Shown here one piece after another: positions 12,701-23,316 of a stretch of DNA of 64,000 nucleotides. Numbering within the stretch: the first letter of the stretch is position 1; every line of letters starts with the position of its first letter. This DNA is from Ramazzottius varieornatus (Eukaryota; Tardigrada; Eutardigrada; Parachela; Ramazzottiidae). The DNA lies in the NCBI GenBank assembly GCA_001949185.1, contig BDGG01000005.1:2283249-2347248 (forward strand), written 5' to 3'. The notes beneath the pieces were generated by a model. That model was not told the DNA's origin. It searched no databases and saw only the letters and a list, made by a program, of their open reading frames with translations. Both the position numbers and the translations under genes were made by a program.

Positions 12701-15700
12701 ACCGGATTCTTAATCTCTGCAATGGCCGCTTTGACGGAAATGTCATCGGTGGGATTCAGTGCTTCAATATCCTCTTCGGAAAAATCGGCATTTTTCTTCA
12801 GGATGCTTTTCAGTCTTTTCTTAACGCTGGCAATATAACTCAATTGTACCAAAATCAAAAGGAAACGAGTTTTCGATCAACAGTAAAGGGAACTGAGAAA
12901 TGCTCTTACATGTTTCCACTTTCCCTGGCGTCCAGGTCATTATCCAGCAGACCATTTGTGTCCGCGCTCTTGACCATCTGAACCAGGATGGGCGTCAGCT
13001 CACCTTCTAGTGCCAGTAAACCCTGCAAAGAGGAAGAAAGAGTTCTTTAATGAGTTTGATGGAAAATCATCTGACTACAGTACCTTGGCGAATGCAGCTG
13101 CGGTGGTCTGGACTCTTCCTTCATCGGACGCGTAGATCTTCAAGTCATGTCGAAGAGTGCTATGAAGTCGCAGCAGCCCATGTCCTTGCTTGTCAGAGGA
13201 TTCGCCAGACCCGGGATACATGCACCGGAACATCTGGCCTAGTTGCTCGGACTGATACTTGCCCAACGGTGTCAATTCTCCTCCCCACTTCATGATGAGA
13301 ACCAAAGCTCCCTTTGGATTTTCATCCGCATTTTGGTTCTTATCACCTACCAAAGACACCCACAACACATGCAAGATATCTAATACAGGGATGCTAATAG
13401 TCGAAACAGTCAAAATGGGCCATGGACGAGACAAGGATGACAGATCGGCCACCGTCACACAACCTGTATTATATGGGTGGCCGACTCATCCACCTTGCCC
13501 CCTACGCGACTAGTCCACTCATCATACCTTGAGTTGCTTCTCCGTCAGCCTTCTCGGCAGGATGGTACTTCATCTGAATCTTCCTATTGATGCCACTAAA
13601 ATGTCCGTACATTTCCAGAACGGATTTCAACTGTTCAAGCTTCAGACGCTTGTCTTTGATTTCTGGTTCGTCCAAATGGCTGGCCAGCATATCTCGTGTA
13701 ACGTCCAGAATCTCCTGCAGCTGCTTCGGCTTCTTCAGCTTGATTTCGCGGCCTTCCGCGTCTAACCTGCCACCGTACGAGGTGTAGATGGCAAAGAAGG
13801 CTGGATGGGACACTTCCATTTTCATCTTCTGCTTCGGCGTCCGGTCTCCATGCCGCATGACAGCCACGACACATCTCAACTCCATCATCTTGCCCTGAAT
13901 CACGTTAGAGCCATGTTAGACCAGATTAGTATCAAGCGTATTACTGTTCGGCCATAGCGTGCATATCGGTCACCCTACCAAATTTGATACAGAACACAGG
14001 CAACATTTAACGGCTACAGTAACCGACTCGTCCATCTTGCTACAGCCTCAGCATGTGCAAAATTGTGCGAAAAAATGCTATTTCTTACTTGTGTGGTGGT
14101 GACGATTGGTGGATCTTCTAGTTGATACGGTCTAGCCCATGGAATATGGAGTTCCGGTGCCAGTTTCCGAAGAGCATGGTTGGCGATGATTTTCGCACAG
14201 TCGTTATAGTAGATCATGGAGTTCTTGACGAAGCTAAATCCATTCACATCACAGACGTAGGAACGGCCGTTGGCCCGCAGCAGGTCGAAACCACATACCA
14301 TTTGCTGAAACGAAGCAAAGTTAAGAAACTGCTCAAAGTCCAAACGAAAGTTATCAGTGTTACCTTGAAGGTATCGCAGATCCGCCGTGCGATCAGCTTT
14401 TCAATATTATTTAGGATGACAGGAAATCGGATTTCTTTTCCATCGATGTCTCTCTCCACCCGTCCATCTAGCGCAGGGGACTTTCGAGCTTCAGCATGCG
14501 CGTATTCTGGTCCCACTGTGTAGACTTTGACGTCGGTCCCGTCTGTCGGCATGAACTCTTCGTAGATGAACGAGCCAGTCCTGCGCACCTTACTTTCCTT
14601 CGAGTACATGCTGCTCCGATTTTGTATCTTTAAACAAGAAGATATCCGATTTCCAGAAGAGATAATCTAGAGTAGTTTTGCGTGAAGGTTAGTCATACCT
14701 TTCGGAACAACCGCTGACTTCCGCCTCCCGCAGACATTGGGTAGTAAATGTAGATATTGTGGTCGTCAGCACACACTGGCTTCTCCACGAAAGGCTTGTT
14801 AAAGACTGCAACAACCATATGGAATGACTGAGATGTTGAATCGTTTACGAACCGGAAGGTGCTAGCATGAAAACGAACCTGTCCCGTTGACAATGATGAA
14901 GTCCTCAGCTTCTTCCAGCTGGGCGTCTTCTTCTTTGCCACTATCTCGGTCCAACACAGCATACCTTGGGAGTTCGATATCTATGGACTTGAGCAACTCA
15001 TACACTTTCCTCCTACAATTAGAAAAACCGAATGAGAAGTTTAAGAAGAATGTTTGTGGGTACGACCGGTAATTGACACACCTGTCTTTGATGACGTATT
15101 GCATCTCCAGATCGTTGATCAACAAAGGTTTCCTAAACCGCCAGTACTGTATAGCTTTTTGTAGAGGAAACCTATCTGACGTGAAGGATATCAGAGCGTC
15201 CACAATCGGCCACTTTTCCACAGGATCGTTAAGAATCTGCTGCTCGTCAAAGACGACCGTCTTTATTTGCTCAAACTCTTGCGTTATGCGTGTCAGTATC
15301 TCAACCATGTACTTCGACTTGGCTTTCTTGGCCATGGCACAGACTCCCAGAAAAACGAAGGGCTCATGTTCAGGCACAGAAGTTGAAGGCGACGGTAACT
15401 AAAAAAAATAATCCCGAATTTCATTTTCGCCGGATGGGTGTACGTGCGTTCAGCTCGGCAAACTAGTTCGACCAGATCGGTTCCCAAGTGGCGCACGTTA
15501 TCATTGTTACTCGTTGGACGAGTGCGCCAATTCGAAAACGATCTGGGCTTCCACATTTTGATCTTAAACCAACTGCACGCGCCTGACCTAAAAATTGACA
15601 TGGACAAATCTGTCGGCAACGGAGCGAAGGCCAGCTGAAGTTGACCAATCAAATGAATCAGCCAAGTGGCGGCGCCTTCGCTCCGCTGCCAACAGTTCTG

Positions 15701-16543
15701 TCCATGTTAACAGTTAGGCGACAGCCTGTTCTCTAACTGAATTTTCCACAGTGTGACTAATTTTTCTTACGGCGTCATTTTTCTCCCTGGAGATTTTTCT
15801 CGTCAAGGAGCCTCTTCTTGACTCGGCAGGTGAACTCAGCGACATCGACGTCAGCAGCGGCGGTCGAAAAGGTGTGACTGGACTTTCTCCAGTGGGAGAT
15901 ACCATCTTTTCATCCGGGAGAAGAACGACTAACGGTGATCTTGCTCTGCTCGTCTCGGGACTTCCGGTGACACTGGAACTGGCACTGGAGCGCGAGGGCA
16001 TAATCAGCGCGCCTCCTTCCCTGACAGTATCTTCTGTGATCTTGGACACGACAAATCGGTTAGACTTTTTCGTGGTAGGAAGAGTTTGGTGTTGTTGAGG
16101 GGTTAAGGATCGTGGTGGTAGAGTTTCTTCTTGTGGGGATGACAGAGCAGGTTTCGTCGTCGTCGTCGTAGTGGAGGAGCTGTCCGTCGTCGAGGGGTAG
16201 AATGTGTTCACAGGTACGGTCATGGACCTACGTCTGTCACGGACACTTTTGGAAGACTCGGAAGGGGAGGTAGGAGAGGTAGGAGAAGCAGAAGGAGCGG
16301 GATCGGGAGCAAGGGAGGGGGAAGGAAGCACGCTAGCGGATTCGGGTGATGAGCCCAGGTTGCCTTTCTCCACGGGCGTCACACTGCGGTGAAGACTTTT
16401 CACGGAACCGTTATGCACGCATTTCTCTATTGCCACCTTGAGATCCTCTGTAACGGATTACAGTCTGTCAGGCGCAGCGTATGAACAAACGTATCACGCA
16501 CAATGCACTTACCAGTGGTTGACTTGCGAAACAAACTGGACAT
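9763..16543 (-). CDS. PPIP5K: Diphosphoinositol pentakisphosphate kinase (PPIP5K/Vip1)
   Basis: Bifunctional cytosolic enzyme that makes inositol pyrophosphates (kinase adding the 1-position pyrophosphate) and carries a histidine-phosphatase-like domain. Coding exons in order: 16513-16543, 15771-16447, 15082-15398, 14879-15012, 14699-14805, 14364-14627, 14089-14304, 13528-13894, 13084-13346, 12910-13022, 12618-12838, 12383-12527, 11921-12154, 11727-11841, 11415-11666, 11048-11186, 10744-10965, 9763-10316; phases close throughout, giving about 1456 residues. The kinase half begins [14 protein letters not shown] and includes [19 protein letters not shown] and [12 protein letters not shown]. The phosphatase half has [12 protein letters not shown] (about residue 595), [19 protein letters not shown] and [10 protein letters not shown]. 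The tail keeps [15 protein letters not shown]. An unusual Ser/Pro/Thr-rich N-terminal extension of about 236 residues precedes the kinase. The start of the exon at 10965 is the least certain junction. Three introns carry palindromic repeats. Confidence 0.96.
10369..10563. repeat. Palindromic MITE, dimer (A arms), PPIP5K intron
   Basis: Outer arms GATCGGCAAACGAACTCGAG and CTCGCCGAGTTGGTTTTCC enclose four core half-sites (AAGTGGCGCGC, TGCGCCACTC, CAGTGGCACG, GTGCCATTTG), i.e. two hairpin units in tandem. Confidence 0.8.
11232..11356. repeat. Palindromic MITE copy (B arms), PPIP5K intron
   Basis: Left CTTCACCCAGATCGTTTTCC; right GCGCGCCAATTGGGAACACG then ATCTGGGTGAACTGATTTGC. Cores are partly decayed. 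Confidence 0.82.
12232..12310. repeat. Short inverted repeat in PPIP5K intron
   Basis: GACGCCACCTAC (12232-12243) pairs with GTAGGTGGCGCC (12299-12310), leaving a loop of about 55 bp. The outer sequence does not match the main palindromic family, so this is either a separate small element or a very decayed copy. Confidence 0.5.
15449..15552. repeat. Palindromic MITE copy with mixed A/B arms, PPIP5K intron
   Basis: Left arm is A-type (AGCTCGGCAAACTAGTTCGA), right arm continues GAAAACGATCTGGG as in B-type; cores AAGTGGCGCACG and GTGCGCCAATTCG. Confidence 0.8.
15598..15707. repeat. Second palindromic element, 110 bp, PPIP5K intron
   Basis: ACATGGACAAATCTGTCGGC followed by AACGGAGCGAAGGC at the left end pairs with the reverse complement of the right end (GCCTTCGCTCCGCTGCC then CTGTCCATGT): about 34 bp of terminal inverted repeat. 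Different in sequence from the main family; only one copy seen. Confidence 0.75.
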
Positions 16544-17140
16544 TTAGCGCTTGTTCTGACGCTCCTGAATATGTCTCGTCTCGAATATGAAAGAATGAAG
16601 CACTTGATTCTGCAGAGTCAGGATACAAGGATATACGTACAGTATTCCTTTTAGTCCCAAGATAATTGGCAAGATTTCAGGAGAACCGGGAACTAAGAAA
16701 AAATAAAAGTACAGTATAAATCTGGATTAGTGGATTTTCTCAATGTAGCAAGATACCATCGAGATTGCGATTATGTGTCCTCAAAGATCCACTCCATAAC
16801 GAACAAATGAGGCAATCAATCGGCAATGTTTGCGATAATCGGCGCCATTGCTCAGTGGTCGAACGGAAACGGAACAGCGAGTGGTCCGAGTGGAAGATGT
16901 AGACGCCTTATTCCTGTGTCATTATGCGAATGCCTCTGAATCTAGTGAACAATTAGCACTGCAATGATCATACCTCAAACCTTGAAGGCAGGACAATTTG
17001 GAAGCGCTGGAGAGGAGACGCCGGATACGAGAAGATTAGTTTTTTCAGTCAATGAATGCAATACGTAAGACCATCCGGATCAGCGTTGTTGTTAGATAAG
17101 TAATTTACTCGCGTCATGAAGCAAGGTTTATGTCGTTACC
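16544..17140. other. Upstream region of PPIP5K
   Basis: Nothing coding is supported. It lies 5' of the PPIP5K start codon (minus strand), so it should contain that gene's promoter and perhaps untranslated leader exons. No TATA-like or other decisive motif was recognised. Confidence 0.4.
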
Positions 17141-17377
17141 TAAAACCGGTTGTGCCAAAACTACCTCTGAGCGAGAATCTAAAATCGTGGGTCGCGACCT
17201 GAACGGGAACAAGCACAAGCACCAGAGTTTGCAACGCAAAATCTGTTGTTCCGAGTATAATATGACACATGTGCCACAGACAGCCAGTCTGCCACTGCAG
17301 CTGTCATACAATATGACTGCGATTTTCAAATTTTATTTCTCGCTCCTAGTTATACCATTCGTTTTCCCCATTGCAAT

Positions 17378-18934
17378 ATGGATCCCAGATCGACTCTGAC
17401 TGCTTTGCTGTTAATCTATCGGCTTCGTCTACTTAACTTGCAACGGCGGAAGGTGGAATTGAAGCGACTACAGGCATCGTCCACCACGTCAGCGGAAGGC
17501 ACGAAGATGGTATGTCCGACCCAGCAACCTGAACAGAGGAGAAACGGGAGAGTACATCAGAAGAGCAAAGACTTTTGAAACTGACCCAGAGTACTACAAG
17601 TAGTACTTCCGGATGACCGAACCACAGTTCAAACTGCTCTTGAAGCTGGTAACTCCATTGATACTGCATGATCCAACCCACATACAGCCTATCACTGCGG
17701 AAGAACGGCTTGTTTTGACTTTGAGGTACCGTAATCATAAATATGAATATGGATACTTCATCAGAACAGCCATAAATGTGTCAATAAAACAGTGCTTCCC
17801 AGGATTCTCGCTACCGGTATCTCGCAGACTGCTGCTGCGCATTCATTCGCCATCTGCCAGACAACCGTCGGGAACATCTTCAAAGAAACTACCAAAGCAG
17901 TTTACACGGACTTGAAGGATGCGTATATCGGGGAACCCAGCAAAGACAGATGGCAGCAGAATGCTGAAAGCTTTGAGGCCATGTGGAACTTTCCCAATTG
18001 TATAGGTGCAATCAACGGAAAGCATGTCCAGATCAAAGTGCAAATTATCTACGTACGTTATAAATATTCGTCCTCCTTTACTAGACAACACGCACACTAA
18101 TCTGCTGTTTGTCTTTTGTAGAAGCCGAAGAATGGAGGTAGCAAGTGGATTAACTATAAAAGGACACATTCAGTTGTTCTCATGGCTGTGGCGCGCGCAG
18201 ATTATACATTCGAGTACGTCGACGTGGGAGGTTTCGGTCGGCAAAGCGATGGTGGTACTTCGCAAAACTGTACTTTGGGTCGCGGTTTCAGTGATGGAGA
18301 GTTGGTTCTGCCGACCGCAAGAAAGCCACCGCTGTGTGCCAAGAAGGTGCCGTACGTATTTGTGGCAGACGCTGCATTCCCAATGTCAGAAAACTTACTG
18401 CGACCATATCCCGGATACGCATCGTCTAGCCTTGCCAAACAAGAACATATATTCAACTACAGGTTCGACACTGTTCATTTCTTACAGGTCCATAACCCGA
18501 ATATTCCGTGCGAATGATTATGATCACTGTATTACTGCAGGTTGTCCCGAGCTCGTCGAGTTGTCGAGAATGCCCTCGGTATACCAGCAGCCAAGTGGGA
18601 AATATTTCGGGAACCCATCGCACTTGAACCACAACAAGTGATTTACCTGGCGCTCGCCTGCTGTGCACTGCAGAATTACCTGATAACGGAAAATGCCAAG
18701 GCAGGTGACAACTACATCTCCCCCACGCTGGTCGATAGCGAAACTCTTGATGGCACTTTTGTACCTGGTTCTTGGCGGAAAACTATGCCCGCAAGTATGA
18801 TAGCTCTTCGTGTTTCCGGAAATAGAGCAGGACGTGCTGCTATTAAGACGCGAGAAGACTTTTCTGAACATTTTGGTACGCATGGCAGTGTTCCGTGGCA
18901 AGACAACATGGTCTTTGGTTTGCTAAACAAGTGA
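17378..18934 (+). pseudogene. Harbinger (HARBI1-like) transposase, inactivated
   Basis: DDE-superfamily nuclease of PIF/Harbinger elements. Exons: 17378-17726, 17803-18037, 18122-18462, 18541-18934. The N-terminal frame beginning MDPRSTL must shift near 17495 to reach the conserved ARRWYVRP; TAG at 17601-17603 interrupts YYK-stop-YFRM. Past it the protein is well kept: LATGISQTAAAHSF, TTVGNIF, GAINGKHVQIK, YVDVGGFG, VADAAFPMSENLLRPYPG, RRVVENALGIPAAKW. The first catalytic Asp, normally in GAIDGxH, is Asn (AAC at 18014-18016); the later Asp and Glu (VENALG) remain. A poly(A) signal AATAAA overlaps 18950-18955. Frameshift, stop and lost catalytic residue together point to a dead copy, though the open downstream frame suggests it died recently. 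Confidence 0.85.
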
Positions 18935-18955
18935 CTTTACCAGGACTCTAATAAA

Positions 18956-20283
18956 CTAAAACACCATGAAAATTAACTGCACAGAACTGAAATCTTGGTT
19001 GGAAAGGGTCTCACTGGGACGGTGCTCCGTTGAGCTTCCGGGGTACTGCGCGACAATGACGGGAAAGCCAAAGCCAGTTGCCTGTTCGTACAGAAACAAA
19101 GCTATGGCTTGTTGGATTTTCTGCCGAAGAATTTTACGATCGTCCTCGCTTTGGCTCAGCAACGTGGCAGTGACATACGAACCTGCAACAAGCCATTTAG
19201 TACTGTAAGCAATAGCGGTTACTTATAGTTTTTTAATAGAGCCTACCATATTGTGCTTGGCGGGAATCCGCCTTTGCTCCTATAATACCTAGAGCTTTCG
19301 TCAGTTCATCGGCTTGGCTGGCTAGCTTGTGCTCTTCGACCTCGCATTCATCCAGTTGTCGAGAACTTTGGCTTTCTTTGCTGCGTTTCTTTGACTTACT
19401 GCCGCTGGACAACGTGGAAGCCACAATGAAATTGACGTCGGTCACTTGACCCACTTTAAATGGTTTCTGCCAGAGAGCCTTCTCAAAAACCATAATTGGT
19501 CGCTCACCTGTCCGCGAAAGAATCGACGGTGGATCCGGAATGTCGGGCAATTCATCGTCAGGAAGGCTTCCGTCATACTCTTCGTCGTTGTTTCCGGCGA
19601 TGCCTTGTTCATCATCAGTTGTGGCGTCCACCAAAGAAAATTCTTCACCAGCCCGAATAGCTGCCTTAGCTTTATCGAGAGTCGATACAGATCTGCAAAA
19701 TACCCTTCATGATTACAAAACTTAGATATAGAAAATTATACGGTCGAAGAGTGGACGTACTCGTTCGGAGTAATATAGTCCTTGACGAACAGCATGCTCT
19801 CCCAGTGCGGCCAGCTTTCAATGACCGCATGTCTTCCAGCACCGCTGGCAGGATGCTCCTTCAGCTTCTTTCCAAAGTTCCGACGAAGATTGGTCCATAA
19901 TCTCTTGACGGCATCGCCTGCGGAAAACGACATGTTCAGCTAGGGTTCAGCTAAATTAAAGAATTAATAATGTTCATCGACTTTCACTGACCTGTCTTGT
20001 CCAGTCTCAAATCCTTAGCCATATCTTCCCAGATATCCAGTCGTTTGTCTTTACCTTTGTAGTAATCAACATGTCCAGTATCATAGATCACACTGTTCTT
20101 CTGTACAAGAGTGATCACGTTGGCGATGTCCTTGTCGCTCCATTCTTCTCTCGTCGCTGCTTTGCGTCGCGTCTTCCTGGGTGGCACATCAGCTGGTGTC
20201 GTCTTCTTTGCTGGTTTGGCTGTCCTAGGAGCTGCTCGTTTACCGCCAGCTGCCGTCGGTGGCTTCGATCCTTAACTGCTCAT
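18956..20283 (-). CDS. MADF (Myb/SANT-like) protein of the Harbinger element
   Basis: DNA-binding partner that Harbinger elements encode next to the transposase. Exons in order: 19992 to about 20271, 19761-19917, 19247-19692, 18956-19183; phases agree. A Lys/Arg/Pro/Ala-rich start leads into the MADF-like region (WSDKDIANVITLVQKNSVIYD, then WEDMAKDL, VKRLWTNLRRNFGKKLKE), followed by an acidic linker and a C-terminal helix. The only nearby start, ATG at 20283-20281, is followed by AGC AGT and then TAA (20272-20274) in the same frame as the body. Either the copy has a nonsense mutation at codon 4, or an upstream exon joins at TTAAG|GATCG. The stop codon lies 22 bp from that of the convergent transposase. 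Confidence 0.75.
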
Positions 20284-20702
20284 GGTTGCGTAAAGAGGAG
20301 TTAGAAGCATCAACAGAGAGGCAAGATCGCCGCTACCGTAGACAACAGGATCGAAAACTTCCAAATAAAAATGGGAGAATTCATCACAGTTTTCGATATT
20401 TGGAGCCTGTCTCATCGGTCAATCAATACGGACCAAATCAACGCCAGCGACAATGACGTGACCTCTGAGCTAAATCTTGCAAGCTCAAAGCTTTCTAATC
20501 GTGTTCCACGCTTGTTCCGGTCAAAAAATCGCTTGTGCCAGAGCTCGCTCAAAGCTCGCTCAAAGGGGTAATATACTTTTTCGATGGAACAAGGCTAGGT
20601 AGCGACCCAAGTATAATTAGCCTTTGAGCCGGTTTTGGAACAAGGCTCGCTCAAAGCCTCCTGACGCGAGTAAATTACTGCCCTTACAGATTCAGGAGAA
20701 CG

Positions 20703-21540
20703 ATGCTTTTGTGTCACGACCTGACATCGGTCATCGGAAATGTGGTGCTGGGGCAGCTTCCACGCGAGGTTTGGCGAAAGATATCCACCTACGTGGAGGA
20801 CGACGATGCTAGCCTGTTTTCTCTGCTGGAGCTCCCGAACGATTTCGGCTTTTCATACGCCGCGAGATACCGGAAAGAGTCGACAAGCCGTCTTACTGGA
20901 TAGACGCGCTTGTGCAGCGCGGTGTCTGCATCGGCACTTTCGGGAGAGTATCGTTGGATGAAGAGGCCCTATCTGTTGCCTGGTTTGGTCGTTACCGGGA
21001 ACATGTCAGTACTCAACAGTATGGCTTGTTTCCGTTGCTTCTGGCGCTTGTCGAAAACTGCCAGTGGGCTGACCTTGACTTTACCGGTGATCCATCGAAG
21101 ATGCATCAGAAAAGCCAGAAAGGTGCATGCTCAAGAGACATTGGCATTTGTGTTATTTGCTCACAGGTAATTCCTATCAATCATACAACCCTTGTTTCGA
21201 TATAACAAAGAGAGCTTTGTAATTGGAATATGACGAAGTCTGTCACTGAACAGACCAACGTCTCCAGTCTTGAAGTCACTATCCTTGGGCCGCCAAACAC
21301 ATCCTACAACGGAGGCCGCTTACGGTTGCACATCTCATTTCCGGCTGTATATCCAGCCGAAGCTCCGCAGACCAAGATGTTGACCAAGATCGTCAGTCCC
21401 TTCTTCACCGACCACGGAGACTTTTACTACAAGTTCAGCGAACTTTATGGTGGAGAAGTCGGCGGCTATTGCGGAGCTCTTTCCTGCTGATTGCTTGAAC
21501 TGCGCCGAAGATAGTCTCAGCGAGACTATAGGAGAGCTTT
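20703..21540 (+). pseudogene. Broken F-box-like / ubiquitin-conjugating-like locus
   Basis: Three adjacent open frames look protein-coding but do not join. Frame 1 (20703-20903) has an F-box-like start: LPREVWRKISTYVEDDD. It must shift near 20880 to reach RVDKPSYWIDALVQRGV and on to SRDIGICVICSQ, where a donor GTAATT follows at about 21168. A third stretch (about 21248-21490) carries LGPPNTSYNGGRLRLHISFP and YPAEAPQTKMLTKI, the pattern around strands 2-4 of an E2 (UBC) fold, without the HPN motif or a catalytic Cys. Another shift at about 21440 would open a frame ending AEDSLSETIGEL and a stop. Two frame breaks argue for a pseudogene or sequence errors. The F-box call is weaker than the UBC call. 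Confidence 0.4.
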
Positions 21541-21550
21541 AACTTCACTA

Positions 21551-22662
21551 CAGAGATTGCGAGGACAGGTCAGGTCTTATAAAAAGCCACTCTCATCTTT
21601 CGGTCTCATGCTTCGCCGGGTCGTGCGCCGGCTCGAAACCGCTGAATCACTGCTATTGGCCGACTGGAAATCCGAGACTTGGATTCTGATACCGTGCCCG
21701 ACTGGTCTCATGGAAAACCGAAATCGATAAGATCGATTTCTGAGACCATCCCGCAAACTATCCCCTCTAACTTTTGCGTATCTCTGCGTGTGCGATAGCC
21801 TGACGGCTGCCCCTTTCGTTATTTTGGACCGCAGTATGCGGTGCCCAGCTTTTACATGGGATTACGACATGTAACTTACACGCATCTAACCCTACTTCAG
21901 TGGCGCAATTCAAGTTACATGATGCCCGAGGAATCATGACTCAAGCTCGGAGATCTGCTATTATCTGTTAACTTAGCAGAAGGTTACTTCCAGATCACCA
22001 GAAACTAGGAGCCTGGCTAGACGGCTGACATTCGACGGACGAAAGCGATATGACTCTCGGACTGTCATGCAACCTCGGCGCAATGAGCACTAAGCAATAA
22101 TGCATTGGGATTCCATGTCATCCACGATGGCCGCTGTCTACCTGAAGCAGCCAAGCAGTCTGCGCTGATTCCGCCGCGGACATCTTCGTTGGTTTGTTTA
22201 GTCGGCTAGCCAGGCTCAAAACAGTGGAAAGCTCTGCTCAAGTTGCTGAGGTAGGAAAATTTGAACAAGAAAACAGACGTCCCTGGCGTTAGCAGATATT
22301 TCCTTGATGTGCCTCCTTTGGCTTTCACCCTCCCATGCGTGTTGTCGTCCCCTTTGTTGTGTCATGGGAAATGTAAAAGCTGGAGAGTCCAAGATAGTCA
22401 AGGTACCGCTTAGTAATTACAGAATCCAGATACACTAATTCCAGTTTTTGTTCGCGATCGGCACAGCAAGCATTGCGATATGAGAGTGCCACAACGTGAG
22501 ACCGCGAGACGAAATTTTTCGCATGCACAGTTACCGACGGCACATTCAACTCTTATAATGCTTGATTGGGGAGGAGTTGATTCGTCCAAATCTGAGACTG
22601 ACATCTGAGACTCACAAATGTGAGGGCAGTTTATGAGACCAGACCTGTCCTCGCAAACTCTA
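21551..22662. mobile_element. Non-autonomous TIR DNA transposon, 1.1 kb
   Basis: Terminal inverted repeats of at least 40 bp: the left end begins CAGAGATTGCGAGGACAGGT at 21551, and the right end reads ACCTGTCCTCGCAAACTCTA at 22643-22662, its near-perfect inverse; similarity goes on inward (GGTCTTATAAA against TTATGAGACC). There is no transposase-like frame inside. A possible TA target duplication could be read at the ends, but is not certain. Superfamily not assigned. Confidence 0.75.
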
Positions 22663-22783
22663 CTCTCGTCGTGGGGCCCTTCGGTTGTTCACCCCAGCTG
22701 GTGACTGCAGACGGTTACGCATACACCACGTGACGTAACGTCACTGTACATGATATATTGTGTTAAATTACACGACACATGAC

Positions 22784-23113
22784 ATGACATGTGACATAAC
22801 CAGAAAAAATTGCAAAAGAATCTGGAGAAGGTTTCCGGCCCTTCCAAAGTGCTCCGCAATGCCTGATGAGGAACGTCTAGGCTCTCCGGAGGATTTCCAT
22901 CTTACTGGCATGTCCACTATGACATCGGCTACATCGTCAGTATTGTCGGACGGTGTTTGTGTATCTCGATTCCCAAATACAGATACTCCCTTGCAGGCCG
23001 TTGTTGTGAACACAAAAGCTCTTCAGCTGTGTGGATACAACCCAGCCGTTTTGATAAGTTGGCCCGAAAGTGCACTTGGACCATGCCATGATGGGCTGGA
23101 ACGTCTCGACTGA
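22784..23113 (+). CDS. Orphan open frame, function unknown
   Basis: A 109-codon frame beginning MTCDITRKN, with a more protein-like part from MPDEERLGSPEDFHLTG to AVVVNTKALQLCGYNPAVLI and a stop at 23113. The segment VNTKALQLCGYNPAVLISW is faintly like the N-terminal beta-barrel of AAA proteins, but I cannot support that assignment. No downstream exon could be linked. It lies between a transposon and the 3' end of the TRPA gene; a first-exon fragment, a young gene and chance are all possible. Confidence 0.25.
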   Translation: MTCDITRKNCKRIWRRFPALPKCSAMPDEERLGSPEDFHLTGMSTMTSATSSVLSDGVCVSRFPNTDTPLQAVVVNTKALQLCGYNPAVLISWPESALGPCHDGLERLD

Positions 23114-23316
23114 AACCTTTGTTGCGGAAAACAAATGTGTCACCGTTAATAGAACAACGATATTTAACTTGATATGTTTCCAAAACTACTGGAGACTTTC
23201 GAAACTTCTGAGTTTGTTGGTCTTTATTGTAAACCACCGGATTTTGTTTTTTTTCTCCTCCGTAACTGAGTTCTTACTGGACCGCACCTTGACAGTGCAG
23301 TGAAAAATATACCGCT

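Larger units (their letters stand above)
17141..20637. mobile_element. Degenerate PIF/Harbinger DNA transposon
   Basis: The element holds the two genes typical of PIF/Harbinger transposons, here in convergent orientation: a DDE transposase (+) and a Myb/SANT-like MADF protein (-). Possible decayed terminal inverted repeats: AAAACCGG (about 17141) and GGGTCGCGACCT (about 17189) on the left, against AGGTAGCGACCC (about 20598) and CCGGTTTT (about 20630) on the right. The ends are tentative and I could not define a target-site duplication. The right end also has copies of GCTCGCTCAAAG. Gene content makes the class firm; boundaries are weak. Confidence 0.7.

Noticed and set aside
15714-16436. The 240-codon frame at 15.7-16.4 kb as an independent gene
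   Set aside because: It begins with a splice acceptor joined in phase to a short ATG exon, and has a strong donor (GCC|GTAAGA) that joins in phase to the PPIP5K kinase exon, so it is best read as the PPIP5K N-terminus.
17141-20637. The Harbinger copy as the source transposase for the palindromic MITEs
   Set aside because: Its tentative ends (AAAACCGG, GGGTCGCGACCT) share nothing obvious with either MITE arm type. A Harbinger origin cannot be excluded but is not supported here.
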